Shown here piece by piece: positions 35,616 to 44,198 of a DNA stretch of 64,000 nt (its first letter is position 1; every line of letters begins with the position of its first letter). Position numbers and translations under genes: made by a program. This DNA comes from Chitinimonas sp. BJYL2 (GTDB taxonomy: Bacteria > Pseudomonadota > Gammaproteobacteria > Burkholderiales > Chitinimonadaceae): positions 496,001 through 560,000 of the forward strand of contig NZ_JANZKW010000002.1 of assembly GCF_027257935.1 (NCBI RefSeq), written 5' to 3'. Below the pieces are notes generated by a model. It did no database searches, was not told the origin of the DNA, and saw only the letters and a list, made by a program, of their open reading frames with translations.

Positions 35616-36230
35616 ATGAAACTGCTGCATATCGATTCGAGCATCCTCGGTGACCATTCCGCTTCGCGTCAGCTCAGCCGTGAAGCCGTCGAAGCCTGGC
35701 GCGTGGCAGAACCCACTGCCATCGTCAGCTACCGCGATCTGGCCGCCGATGCGCCCAACTTCCTCAGCGGCCTGAGCCTCGCTGCCAACGCCACCCCGGC
35801 CGAACTGCGCGATGCTGCGCAAAAACACGAAGCCGCGCTGTCGGAGCAGATCCTCAACGAATTCCTCGCGGCCGACGCCATCGTCATCGGCGCACCGATG
35901 TACAACTTCTCGATCCCCAGCCAGCTCAAGGCCTGGATCGACCGTATCGCCGTGGCCGGCAAGACCTTCCGCTACGGCCCGAACGGCCCCGAAGGTCTGG
36001 CTGGTGGCAAGAAGGTCATCATCGTCTCGACCGCAGGCGGCCAGCACGCAGGCCAGCCCACGGCAGCAGCGCACGATGAATACCTGAAGCTGGTACTGCA
36101 GTTTGTTGGCATCACCGACATCACCATCGTCCATGCCCATGGCCTGGCGATGGGCCCTGCGGCCCGTGATGCCGGGATTGCCCACGCCCGCGCCCAGCTC
36201 ACCGCCGTGTTTGACGCCGTAACGATTTGA
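35616..36230 (+). CDS. azoR: FMN-dependent NADH-azoreductase
   Basis: The start is set at the ATG at 35616, preceded by GGAGA; a TTG four codons upstream is less likely. The 204-residue flavodoxin-fold protein has '[19 protein letters not shown]' at the N-terminus and '[19 protein letters not shown]' in the middle, both AzoR signatures. It reduces quinones and azo compounds with NADH by a two-electron mechanism and serves thiol or quinone stress defence. The divergent LysR gene is the likely regulator. Length and motifs are complete. Confidence 0.96.
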   Translation: MKLLHIDSSILGDHSASRQLSREAVEAWRVAEPTAIVSYRDLAADAPNFLSGLSLAANATPAELRDAAQKHEAALSEQILNEFLAADAIVIGAPMYNFSIPSQLKAWIDRIAVAGKTFRYGPNGPEGLAGGKKVIIVSTAGGQHAGQPTAAAHDEYLKLVLQFVGITDITIVHAHGLAMGPAARDAGIAHARAQLTAVFDAVTI

Positions 36231-36255
36231 TCTGTAGCGACATGTTTCTTACTAC

Positions 36256-36289
36256 ACGGCGCGCTCAGGCGGACGAGCGGGCGCGCCGT
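36256..36289. terminator. GC-rich hairpin after azoR
   Basis: ACGGCGCGC and GCGCGCCGT form a perfect 9-bp stem with a 16-base loop between azoR and aroC. No T-run follows, so the terminator reading is tentative. Confidence 0.4.
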
Positions 36290-36358
36290 GCTAGACTTGC
36301 GCGTTCTGGAAACCCGCCATCCGCCCACTGCGGCTGGCACGCAGCGCGAGGTTGAATC

Positions 36359-37459
36359 ATGCCGGGCAGTACATTGGGCTTGCTGTTTACCGTTACCTCA
36401 TTCGGCGAAAGCCACGGCCCCGGCATCGGGTGTGTGGTGGATGGCTGCCCACCGGGCCTGAGCATCAGCGAGGCCGATATCCAGCTGGAGCTGGATCGCC
36501 GTAAGCCGGGCACCAGTCGCCATGTCACCCAGCGTAAGGAACCCGACCAGGTCGAGATCCTGTCTGGCGTATTCGAAGGCAAGACCACCGGCCACCCCAT
36601 CGCCCTGCTGATTCGCAATACTGACCAGCGCAGCCAGGATTACGGCAAGATCGTCGAGACCTTCCGTCCCGGCCATGCCGATTACACCTACTGGCACAAA
36701 TACGGCATCCGCGACTACCGCGGCGGTGGCCGCTCCTCCGCCCGCGAAACCGCCGTGCGCGTGGCAGCCGGTGCCATTGCCAAGAAATGGCTCAACGAGA
36801 AGTTCGGTATCGTGATCCGTGGTTACATGAGCCAGATCGGCGAAGTCGCCATTCCGTTCAAAGCTTGGGAACACGTCAGCGAAAACCCGTTCTTTGCACC
36901 CAATGACGAGATCGTGCCGCAGCTCGAAGCCTATATGGACACGATCCGCGCAGAACGCGACTCGATTGGTGCGCGTATCGAAGTGGTGGCAGAAAATGTA
37001 CCCGTGGGCTGGGGCGAACCGGTTTACGACCGGCTGGATGCCGATATCGCCTATGCCATGATGAGCATCAATGCCGTCAAGGGTGTGGAAATTGGCGATG
37101 GTTTCGGTGTGGTGGCGCAGCGCGGCAGCGTGCATGGCGATGAACTGACGCCCGAAGGCTTTGCCAGCAACCACGCCGGTGGCGTGCTGGGCGGCATTTC
37201 CACCGGTCAGGACATCACCGCCAGCATTGCCATCAAGCCGACGTCCAGCATTCCGCAAGAGCGTAAGTCCATCAACAAGGATGGGGAGTCGGTGATGATG
37301 CAGACCACGGGCCGCCACGATCCCTGTGTCGGCATCCGTGCCACGCCGATTGCCGAGGCCATGATGGCCCTGGTTCTGATGGACCATGCCCTGCGCCACC
37401 GCGCACAGAATGCCGATGTACAGGTCGACACGCCTCGCATTGCCGGAAAGCGCCGCTGA
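36359..37459 (+). CDS. aroC: Chorismate synthase
   Basis: The 366-residue protein is a full-length AroC. It keeps '[12 protein letters not shown]', '[20 protein letters not shown]' and the C-terminal '[20 protein letters not shown]'. It converts EPSP to chorismate with reduced FMN in the last common step of aromatic amino acid synthesis. It is a single gene here with a strong terminator after it. Nothing looks unusual. Confidence 0.98.
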   Translation: MPGSTLGLLFTVTSFGESHGPGIGCVVDGCPPGLSISEADIQLELDRRKPGTSRHVTQRKEPDQVEILSGVFEGKTTGHPIALLIRNTDQRSQDYGKIVETFRPGHADYTYWHKYGIRDYRGGGRSSARETAVRVAAGAIAKKWLNEKFGIVIRGYMSQIGEVAIPFKAWEHVSENPFFAPNDEIVPQLEAYMDTIRAERDSIGARIEVVAENVPVGWGEPVYDRLDADIAYAMMSINAVKGVEIGDGFGVVAQRGSVHGDELTPEGFASNHAGGVLGGISTGQDITASIAIKPTSSIPQERKSINKDGESVMMQTTGRHDPCVGIRATPIAEAMMALVLMDHALRHRAQNADVQVDTPRIAGKRR

Positions 37460-37497
37460 CCAATACCGCCTTAATATGATTTATCGTCTTGATAAAT

Positions 37498-37533
37498 AAA
37501 CAGAAAGGACGCAACAAGCGTCCTTTCTGTTTT
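37498..37533 (+). terminator. Terminator of aroC
   Basis: AACAGAAAGGACGC and GCGTCCTTTCTGTT form a perfect long stem around AACAA, ending in a T-run. This is a strong rho-independent terminator. Confidence 0.9.
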
Positions 37534-37559
37534 GTGCTGCTGCCGGAAATGCCGGCAAC

Positions 37560-37589
37560 AAAAAAGCCGACTCGAAAGTCGGCTTTTTT
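37560..37589. terminator. Bidirectional terminator, mainly for the Ala-rich lipoprotein gene
   Basis: AAAAAAGCCGACT and AGTCGGCTTTTTT pair around CGAA, with A and T runs of six. It stands 16 bases from the stop of the minus-strand lipoprotein gene and can act on both strands. Confidence 0.92.
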
Positions 37590-37605
37590 GCGCGCTACGA
37601 AGCTA

Positions 37606-37857
37606 TTACTGCTTCGGGGCTTCTGCAGGAGCAGCAGGAGCAGCAGCGGCGTCAGCAGCAGGAGCAGCAGCGGCGTCAGCAGCAGGGGCGGCGGCAGCGT
37701 CAGCAGCAGGAGCAGCAGGAGCGGCTTCAGCAGCAGGAGCAGCAGCAGGAGCGGCTTCAGCAGCAGGAGCGGCTTCAGCAGCAGGAGCTTCTTCCTTGTT
37801 GCCACAAGCGGCCAGACCCAGGGCGAGCAGAGCAGCGACGAGCAGGGACTTATTCAT
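37606..37857 (-). CDS. Small Ala/Pro-rich repeat lipoprotein
   Basis: The 83-residue protein has a lipoprotein signal with lipobox 'LGLAAC' (Cys18). The mature part is almost wholly Ala, Pro, Glu and Asp: 'NKEEAPAAEAAPAAEAAP' then repeated APAAD units. It should be a lipid-anchored, acidic, extended periplasmic peptide, possibly a spacer. No fold is expected. Similar small Ala-rich lipoproteins are common in betaproteobacteria and lack a known function. The repeats at DNA level make length changes likely. A strong terminator follows and the 183-base gap upstream holds its promoter. Confidence 0.85.
   Translation of the reverse strand: MNKSLLVAALLALGLAACGNKEEAPAAEAAPAAEAAPAAAPAAEAAPAAPAADAAAAPAADAAAAPAADAAAAPAAPAEAPKQ
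37618..37785. repeat. In-gene tandem repeats of the Ala-rich lipoprotein
   Basis: Units built from GCAGCAGGAGCAGCAGCGGCGTCA (24 bases, two to three copies) and a related GCAGCAGGAGCGGCTTCA block are repeated head to tail. All units are multiples of three bases, so copy-number changes keep the reading frame. Confidence 0.8.
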
Positions 37858-38040
37858 GGTTATTACCTTTTAAAGTGAGTTTCACAAATGAAACAGCAAA
37901 TCCAATTAAGCAATCGACCGTTGATCGAGGGCTTGTAACCTTTGACGCATCAATGACGACCGACTGGAAAATTCTAGCAGCTTCCAAAGAAAAAACTAGT
38001 GGTCAGATTGCATTGCAGCAATAGAAAGTTTGCACTGGTG

Positions 38041-38511
38041 TCAAAGACCCAGTGGCCGACTGATACTGATCGGCGCGGCCCCGTGCCAAAGCGCATCAAA
38101 TCGCTGCTGGCACAGCGCCCTTTTTTGCCCCTCTGCCGTCAGCTCACCTCGCGGAGAATCAGGGTGAAAGCGTCTGACCACCGTGGTATTTCCCAACAGA
38201 AAGCGCTCGTCAACGGGATGATCTGCCTCATCACAGACGCGCACCTCAACACGATGGCCCCAAGTCTGGAAAAGGCTCACGGTACGCGGGCATCTCGCCT
38301 GCAGCCAAGCAGGGTCAAGCACCAGCAAACGCAAACTGCCATTCCTTGGTACCGCAAACAGGCTGGCGAGATGCTCAACCACCGCCAAGGTGCCAATGCC
38401 GGTTTCAGACAGGTCGTCATCCAGCCAGTCCAGCCTGGTTGGCGCCTGATCCAACAAGTTGAGCAACGCAGCCCTGTAGCCCGCCCAATCATCAAAACGA
38501 TGCGCTTCCAT
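38041..38511 (-). CDS. Uncharacterised soluble protein (DUF7931-like)
   Basis: The start is taken at the ATG at 38511 with an AAAGGA sequence upstream, giving 156 residues; a GTG 12 codons earlier is also possible. The text ('FDDWAGYRAALLNLLDQA', 'SLRLLVLDPAWLQARCPR', ending 'RFDALWHGAAPISISRPLGL') recalls a small family, conserved in betaproteobacteria, that has been named DUF7931 and may be distantly related to phospholipase-D folds. No catalytic motif is evident. The neighbours give no functional hint. The family name is from memory and should be treated as tentative. Confidence 0.65.
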   Translation of the reverse strand: MEAHRFDDWAGYRAALLNLLDQAPTRLDWLDDDLSETGIGTLAVVEHLASLFAVPRNGSLRLLVLDPAWLQARCPRTVSLFQTWGHRVEVRVCDEADHPVDERFLLGNTTVVRRFHPDSPRGELTAEGQKRALCQQRFDALWHGAAPISISRPLGL

Positions 38512-38730
38512 CAACTTCACATCCTTTGAACCCGTGCCAGTACCCACTTGCCAGTGTAGGCTCGGCGCCGGCCTGCTGCCACTCTCACTGCCCGCTCATG
38601 CCCTCGTACGCACACGTTCAGTCCTTCCGACGAAATGATCAGCAATACGTTCCCGCGCACACCATAATTCGCCCATGACCATTTCCGCCACCGACCACCC
38701 CCCAAAGCGTGCTGACTACACGCCAGTGAC

Positions 38731-39648
38731 ATGCGCCTATCGCTCGATGCCCTGATCGTCCTGGATGCCATCGACCGCAAGGGCAGCTTTGCCGCAGCGG
38801 CGAGCGAGCTGCATCGCGTGCCCTCTGCCGTGACCTACACGATCCAGAAGCTGGAGCAGGATCTGGATGTGCTGATCTTTGATCGCAGCGGCCATCGGGC
38901 ACGCCTCACCCCGGCGGGTCAGGAGCTGCTGCGCGAAGGCCGTCCCCTGCTCGACGCGGCCGCAGCGCTGGAGGCGCGCGTCAAACGCGTCGCCACGGGC
39001 TGGGAACCCGAGCTACGGATTGCAGTGGGTGACCTGATCGATTTTGAACGCCTGCTGGATGCCGTCCACGCATTCGACCAGGTTGGCGGCGCAACCCGGC
39101 TGCGCTTCATCCACGAAGGTTACGGCGGCACCTGGGACGCGCTGTATACGGGCCGTGCCGACATGGCCATCGGTGCGCCGGACGATGCGCCTCCCGGTGG
39201 CGGATTCAAGAGCTTTCTGCTCGGCAGCGTCGAGTTTGTGCTGGCTGTCGCGCCCACACATCCTCTGGCGCAAGTACCTCAGCCCATCCCCATGCAACTT
39301 GTGCGCAGCCACCGCGCGATCAGTGTGAGTGACAGTTCACGCAGCCTGCCGCCACGGACATCGGGCTTGTTGACTGGCCAACCCACGCTCAGCGTCTCCT
39401 CTCAGCGGGACAAAGTAGCCGCGCAGCTGGCGGGGCTTGGCGTGGGGTTTCTACCAGTACGCATCGCCGCACCCCATATTGCAGATGGCAGCCTGGTGGC
39501 GCTGGAAGTGGAAGAAGGCAAACCCACCGCCAAGCTTCATGTCGCCTGGCCCACCAAAGCCCGCGGGAACGCCTTGCGCTGGTTTCTCGACCACCTGGAT
39601 AGCGAAGCGGTGCGCCGGGCGCTTTGCGCAGGGCATGGCGCCTCGTGA
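38731..39648 (+). CDS. LysR-family transcriptional regulator (coupled to a 6PGDH-like protein)
   Basis: The 305-residue regulator has the N-terminal winged helix ('LDALIVLDAIDRKGSFAAAA', 'VPSAVTYTIQKLEQDLDVLI') and a full LysR effector domain. It matches the YhaJ/DmlR-like group in layout. Unlike most LysR genes it is not divergent from its likely target; instead its stop overlaps the GTG start of the next gene (GTGA), so the two are translationally coupled. The 219-base upstream gap shows no confident operator to my eye. Confidence 0.92.
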   Translation: MRLSLDALIVLDAIDRKGSFAAAASELHRVPSAVTYTIQKLEQDLDVLIFDRSGHRARLTPAGQELLREGRPLLDAAAALEARVKRVATGWEPELRIAVGDLIDFERLLDAVHAFDQVGGATRLRFIHEGYGGTWDALYTGRADMAIGAPDDAPPGGGFKSFLLGSVEFVLAVAPTHPLAQVPQPIPMQLVRSHRAISVSDSSRSLPPRTSGLLTGQPTLSVSSQRDKVAAQLAGLGVGFLPVRIAAPHIADGSLVALEVEEGKPTAKLHVAWPTKARGNALRWFLDHLDSEAVRRALCAGHGAS

Positions 39649-40364
39649 ACCTGGTTCTGCTTGACGCACCCGAACTGCTGGCCAGCCGGCTGGTCCGGCA
39701 AGGAATCAGGACTTACTCGGTGGATTCAACCCCGCCCGATGGCAGCACCGCCGTCAAGGCTGAACTTGTCGGGGATACGGTACCCGCACCTAGAGCCTGG
39801 CTGACAGGCAGCACCACTCGCCCACCTGAAGCGGGGGACGATCTGGTCCTGCTCTGCAAACCCACAGAACCGGCAGACAAGGCAGTGGGGCTTGCCTGGC
39901 AGGCCAACCCCTTTGCCAGCGAGCTGGGCCTGATGCTGATGGTCGGCGGGCCGAAGGCGTATGTTGCACAGGCTCGCCCGGTGCTGGATGCGCTGGCGCC
40001 CAAGGCGGGCGTCTGGCTTCATGCGGGTGACGTCGATGCCGCCCATTTTCTGGATCAGGTCATGCTGGCACTGGAAGGCGACATAGGCATTCTTGCCCAG
40101 ATGTTCCAGCATCTGCCAACGGCGGGATTCGGGCATTTCTGGCATCAGCATCAGGCACAACAACAGCGGCTGGCGCAGCTTGCGCGCGATTACCTGCAGC
40201 GTAGTAGCGGGGCAGACCCCTTTGAACCAGCCCAGATGCTGCCTGCCTGGCTGGAGCTGCCGCTACCCGGCGTCGGCCCGCAGGATGCGCCTGCCCGACG
40301 TATTGCCGCCCTGTTGGCCTGGCTGGGGGATATTTCGGCGCTGCATGCCGGCAAGCGGCCTTGA
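39645..40364 (+). CDS. Degenerate 6-phosphogluconate-dehydrogenase-like protein
   Basis: The start is set at the GTG at 39645 that overlaps the LysR stop, giving 239 residues. The centre recalls 6PGDH/3-hydroxyisobutyrate dehydrogenase: 'LMLMVGGPKAYVAQARPVLD' matches the family 'MVGG' region, and 'AGDVDAAHFLDQVMLALEGD' stands where 'GAGHFVKMVHNGIEYG' is expected. The catalytic Lys and Asn of that motif are replaced, and no GxGxxG NAD(P) fold precedes it. It looks like a binding protein derived from the dehydrogenase fold, perhaps a ligand partner of the LysR regulator. Homology is distant and my call is uncertain. Confidence 0.55.
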   Translation: MNLVLLDAPELLASRLVRQGIRTYSVDSTPPDGSTAVKAELVGDTVPAPRAWLTGSTTRPPEAGDDLVLLCKPTEPADKAVGLAWQANPFASELGLMLMVGGPKAYVAQARPVLDALAPKAGVWLHAGDVDAAHFLDQVMLALEGDIGILAQMFQHLPTAGFGHFWHQHQAQQQRLAQLARDYLQRSSGADPFEPAQMLPAWLELPLPGVGPQDAPARRIAALLAWLGDISALHAGKRP

Positions 40365-40429
40365 TGCGGGCCCTGCCGCAACAAGCCCGTGACCCAGGCA
40401 CGAGGTAAATCACCACCACGACCAAAAAC

Positions 40430-40456
40430 AAAAAGCCACGCAATGCGTGGCTTTTT
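40430..40456. terminator. Bidirectional terminator between the 6PGDH-like and phasin genes
   Basis: AAAAAGCCACGC and GCGTGGCTTTTT pair around AAT, with A and T runs at the ends, between two convergent genes. It also ends the phasin transcript. Confidence 0.9.
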
Positions 40457-40484
40457 GTTAGTGCCGACCAGACAGGTGGGCGAA

Positions 40485-41048
40485 TCAGGCTGCAGCAGCC
40501 TTGCGCGTCGGTGCCTTGGCTGCATTGGAAGCTGCCTTGGCCGACGTTTCAGCAGCAGCTACGCTGGCTTCAGCGAAATCGGCCGTCACCTTCTTGGCAG
40601 TCTTGGTCACGGTGTCGTAAGCCGAAGCAGCGGCAGCAACAGCCGTCTTCATGCTGGACACAACGATCTCGGAACCGGCCGGTGCTTGCTTCACTGCCTT
40701 GTCAAGCGAGGTCACCAGACCCTTGTTGAATTCAACCATCTGGTCTTCAACAAAGGCACCCAGTTCAGCCTGCGTCTTGCTGGAGACTTCATAAACGCTC
40801 TTGGCAACCGAGACGGCCTTGTCGACGGCGGGCTGAGCCAGTTGCTGCTGCAGGGCGATCAGGCTCTGGAGATCCTTGACTTCGGTCAGTGCCTTCACGG
40901 TCGAGCCTTGCTCGGACAGGACTTCACGAACCACATCCAGTTGCAGGGCAACAAAGCGTTCGGCACCAGCCAGCGCGATATTGGAAAAACGGATCGATTT
41001 TTCAAGTTGGGCTTGGCCCAGCACAGCGAATTCGGAAGCGGCGAACAT
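40485..41048 (-). CDS. phaP: Phasin (polyhydroxyalkanoate granule-associated protein)
   Basis: The start is set at the ATG at 41048, preceded by GGAGAA; the longer frame runs through the promoter. The 187-residue, helix-rich product shows phasin family text ('SIRFSNIALAGAERFVALQL', 'LQSLIALQQQLAQPAVDKA') and a C-terminal Ala/Lys-rich tail ('AAKAPTRKAAAA') like those that bind DNA in some phasins. Phasins coat PHA granules and control their size. The gene has a strong promoter and a putative PhaR operator upstream. No PHA synthase gene is in the window. Confidence 0.93.
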   Translation of the reverse strand: MFAASEFAVLGQAQLEKSIRFSNIALAGAERFVALQLDVVREVLSEQGSTVKALTEVKDLQSLIALQQQLAQPAVDKAVSVAKSVYEVSSKTQAELGAFVEDQMVEFNKGLVTSLDKAVKQAPAGSEIVVSSMKTAVAAAASAYDTVTKTAKKVTADFAEASVAAAETSAKAASNAAKAPTRKAAAA

Positions 41049-41094
41049 GAGGTCTTCTCCTGGATGATGGGTGGAAGCGCTGCGACATTCATAT

Positions 41095-41106
41095 TGCACT
41101 GCAGCA
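41095..41106. promoter_or_regulatory. Putative PhaR-type operator at the phasin transcription start
   Basis: TGCACTGCAGCA contains the TGC-N3-GCA core reported for PhaR/PhbF repressors in other betaproteobacteria. It lies just downstream of the -10 element at 41115-41120, where a repressor would block initiation. Confidence 0.5.
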
Positions 41107-41114
41107 TGGAATCC

Positions 41115-41143
41115 ATTATCAGGAGCCGGACTGGTCAAGTCAA
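41115..41143 (-). promoter_or_regulatory. Sigma-70 promoter of the phasin gene
   Basis: On the minus strand TTGACT (41138-41143) and GATAAT (41115-41120) are separated by exactly 17 bases, about 65 bases upstream of the start codon. This is one of the best promoter matches in the window. Confidence 0.75.
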
Positions 41144-41327
41144 GTTCCTTTTGTTGCGACGCACAAATTTATATTCAAGGTGAAAATCTGATTACAAACA
41201 GCAACCTAGCAACTAGAGCAAAAATTCCAATGCGGCGCCGCGATGACGCAGGTCACGCGGGCCTTTGCGGTAGCCGCGGGGTGCATCCAGGGCTCATAGA
41301 ACAAGGTTGCTGGTATGCAACAAACCC

Positions 41328-43559
41328 TTACCCTGGCCCGCCAGGGGTTTTCTGCCGGATCGCCAGTATGGCCTGATTACGCAGGGTCTTGCACAAGGCC
41401 AACTCCCGCTGCGCCAGACGAAAACTGCCGGGCTTGTCGCAATCTGCATAGAACAGACCGACAACCCGACGGTCAATGACCACGGGCAAGAGCAGGAAGG
41501 TACGGCCCGCGCCGATTTGGCGGAACCAGGCGGGGATGCGATCACGGATCGCCAGATTGTCGATATCCTCGATCAGGATGTCCGCATTCTGTGACAGGGA
41601 AACCCGGAATACATCTGCTCCCTCATCCAGCGGCACGCGAAAACGGGTCAGGAAATCATCGATCTCCGTGCCAAAGCCAAAGCGGCCAACGATGGCATTG
41701 CGCTGCACGCTGCGGGTAGCCAGCACGACACGATCCGCTCCCAGGCTCCGGTACAGGGTTTCCAGAATCATCCGGAGGAGGTCATTGAGGCGAAACTCGC
41801 CAACCAGCGTCTCGGTCACGTCCTGCACGCAGGTTGCCAGCGCTTCTATTACGTCGGGGCGCGGTTCAGTTGTGGCTGGCGCGGTAGCTGCAGGCGCCGT
41901 AGCCGCCACAGGCTCAACCACCGTCGGCGACGACGGCACGGGAGGCGGTTCATCAACGGATGCAGGCTTGGGGCCACCCACGGTGGGTAGTCCGGCGAGT
42001 TTACGGAGGCGTGCGAGCACACCGCTCCCTTGCGACTCCATGCCGAAAATTGCGGCCTCGCGCAGCGCCTCGCGGCTGGCTTCATCAACGGCAGAACGAA
42101 AGTCGCGCTCGGCAAACTGCAGCGCAGGTCCATAGCCGTCGCGCACGGTAAGAAAGGCGCGTACACGTTCCGGTTCGGGCTCAGCCAGGGTGGCTTGCGT
42201 CAGGCGTTTGCCCGCATTGGCAAACAAGCGCAGCCAATCGCCATCAGTACGAGGGGTACGCGGCTTGGGGTCTTCGTCGGCCAGGCTGCTGACCAGTTTG
42301 CCGGGCAGGTTCCAGCTGCGCGCCACGCTCATGCCCAGCGCCTCGTAACTGGCACCCAGCTCACGCGGCACGGCCACACTCTCTCGCTCGCCCGATCGGA
42401 TCGCCTCGTCTATCCGGTCGGATTCAGTCGGGAAGTAACAGAGCGCCAATAACCGGCCCAATAGATGGAACATCCCTGCCACACGGGCCTCTTCGGGCTC
42501 GCGATAACCGCAGCGCTCGGCAATCTTGCGGGCGATAAGGCTGGCCAGAAAAGCGCGGACCACCTCGTCACGCAAATCATCGCCACGAGGGTGATCTTGC
42601 AGATGCTCGATCAATACGGACGTGAGGGCCAGACCTTTGATGGTGTTGAGGCCCAATACCATAACCGCACGCGAGATCGTGCTGATGCCGCCGCCAAACT
42701 GACCGTAAGTGACTGAGTTAGCGAGCCTGAGCACCTTGTTGGTCAGCGAGAAGTCGCGCAGGATGATGGAGGCCAGCACCTGCAGCTTTTCGGTATCACT
42801 ATCACTCACCCGGCTGATCGCACCAATGGCGCGGGACAAGGCGGGAAACCCGTCTGCGCCTTCAAGCTGGCGGCGCAGGTGGAATGCCGGGTCATCGGCA
42901 GCTTCGGCCGCCACATCCACCGCTTGCAGGTCGGAAAGATAGTCGCTGAGGGCATTGCGAAAGGCCAGCAGGTTATCGAAACGCGGCACATGCGCATCGT
43001 CCAGCGCCCCTTCGATCAGGGTTTCCAGACGCACGTCCACCTCGGGCAGGTACTTGCGCAAGGCGGGGCGCTCGCCATTGGCATCCGGATGCGGGAAAAC
43101 ACCCGTGAGCAACTGGAACAGCAAGCCGCCAAAGGCCTCAATCGGGCTGCCTACCGGTGCACCCACTGGCAGTGCCGCAGCAAGCAAGGGCTGCTCGTCC
43201 GTCACCATCACGACACGATCGGCATCAATCGTGCCCAAGGCCAAGCCAACAAGGCGCGCATGGGTGGCGCCATCCAACAGCCTGAGCGTCAGCCGGACAG
43301 CTGCAAGCAGGGGCATTGCGCCCTGCTCGATACGACGGCTAAGGGGGACACCGGGCGCCCAGCGATAGGCCAGCCAGTGCTCGCCGTCGATCTCGGCATC
43401 ACCATCAAGCACAGCCATGACGGGGTGCCGCGCATCGCACACCATCATCGGCAAGGCCAGACCGGGATCGGGCACCAGCAATGCGGGCTGGCCATCTTCT
43501 GTTTTTGCCAGCCAGACACCACCTTGCTGGCTGATCAGGGTGTAGATCTTCTCTTCCAT
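41328..43559 (-). CDS. Pseudokinase-HDOD-GAF signalling protein
   Basis: The start is set at the ATG at 43559 ('MEEKIYTLISQQGGVWLA'), giving 743 residues. Residues 1-230 resemble a Ser/Thr kinase C-lobe ('IEAFGGLLFQLLTGVFPHPD') but lack the HRD and DFG catalytic motifs. An HDOD domain follows (about 240-450, 'SLTNKVLRLANSVTYGQFGG'). A Pro/Ala/Thr-rich linker (about 535-580) precedes a C-terminal GAF domain (about 590-730, 'LYRSLGADRVVLATRS'). HDOD proteins act in signalling, often tied to c-di-GMP or chemotaxis, without proven catalysis. The full protein is probably a cytoplasmic scaffold or sensor. It is a single gene. Confidence 0.85.
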   Translation of the reverse strand: MEEKIYTLISQQGGVWLAKTEDGQPALLVPDPGLALPMMVCDARHPVMAVLDGDAEIDGEHWLAYRWAPGVPLSRRIEQGAMPLLAAVRLTLRLLDGATHARLVGLALGTIDADRVVMVTDEQPLLAAALPVGAPVGSPIEAFGGLLFQLLTGVFPHPDANGERPALRKYLPEVDVRLETLIEGALDDAHVPRFDNLLAFRNALSDYLSDLQAVDVAAEAADDPAFHLRRQLEGADGFPALSRAIGAISRVSDSDTEKLQVLASIILRDFSLTNKVLRLANSVTYGQFGGGISTISRAVMVLGLNTIKGLALTSVLIEHLQDHPRGDDLRDEVVRAFLASLIARKIAERCGYREPEEARVAGMFHLLGRLLALCYFPTESDRIDEAIRSGERESVAVPRELGASYEALGMSVARSWNLPGKLVSSLADEDPKPRTPRTDGDWLRLFANAGKRLTQATLAEPEPERVRAFLTVRDGYGPALQFAERDFRSAVDEASREALREAAIFGMESQGSGVLARLRKLAGLPTVGGPKPASVDEPPPVPSSPTVVEPVAATAPAATAPATTEPRPDVIEALATCVQDVTETLVGEFRLNDLLRMILETLYRSLGADRVVLATRSVQRNAIVGRFGFGTEIDDFLTRFRVPLDEGADVFRVSLSQNADILIEDIDNLAIRDRIPAWFRQIGAGRTFLLLPVVIDRRVVGLFYADCDKPGSFRLAQRELALCKTLRNQAILAIRQKTPGGPG

Positions 43560-43637
43560 TGCTCGCCGTCCGCGTCGGCTGTCTGATTGTTCTGATTGCA
43601 GACTAGCAGGCACAACGCGCGATTGCAGTGAATGGCG

Positions 43638-44192
43638 CTACTCGGCGCCCGGCACGACAAGCTGCCCCAGCTCGGACAAAGCCGGTAGCTCGCTGCGGCT
43701 CTTGAGTCCCAGATCATCCAGAAACGCCCGGGTGCTCGCGTACAAGCCTGGGCGACCCGGCGTATCGCGATGCCCCACCACCTCGATCCAGCCACGCTCT
43801 TCCAGCGTCTTCACGATCTGGGTTGAGACTGCGACGCCACGAATCTCCTCGATCTCGCCACGGGTCAGGGGGCCCTTGTAAGCAATGATCGCCAATGTTT
43901 CCATGACTGCACGGGAATAGCGGGGGGGCTTTTCGGGCGCAAGCCGATCCAGATAGGGCTGGAACTCCAACCTTGCCCGGAACCGCCAGCCCGAAGCCAG
44001 CTTGACCAGCTCGACCCCCCTGCCCGTCCAGGCCTGCTGGATTGCGTCGAGCAGCTCGTGCAGCAACTCGGCACGCACTTCCTCGGCAAACAGTTTCTTG
44101 AGATCGTGCAGGCCCAGCGGCTCTGAGGCAACGAGCAAGGCCGTTTCGATCACGGTCTGCATGTACTGCCGGTCGTGGAGGCTATCAGGCAT
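43638..44192 (-). CDS. scpB: Segregation and condensation protein B
   Basis: The 184-residue product matches ScpB: '[20 protein letters not shown]' and '[20 protein letters not shown]' are the winged-helix core. With ScpA and SMC it forms the bacterial condensin needed for chromosome segregation. It follows scpA on the same strand with a six-base gap. No pseudouridine synthase (rluB) follows, unlike many genomes; the HDOD gene lies downstream instead. Note that '[20 protein letters not shown]' is the usual N-terminus. Confidence 0.95.
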   Translation of the reverse strand: MPDSLHDRQYMQTVIETALLVASEPLGLHDLKKLFAEEVRAELLHELLDAIQQAWTGRGVELVKLASGWRFRARLEFQPYLDRLAPEKPPRYSRAVMETLAIIAYKGPLTRGEIEEIRGVAVSTQIVKTLEERGWIEVVGHRDTPGRPGLYASTRAFLDDLGLKSRSELPALSELGQLVVPGAE

Positions 44193-44198
44193 AAGGCA

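Noticed and set aside
37618-37785. Repeated GCAGCAGGAGCAGC units as a possible CRISPR or VNTR array
   Set aside because: Units are contiguous, lack unique spacers and encode the Ala-rich lipoprotein in frame.
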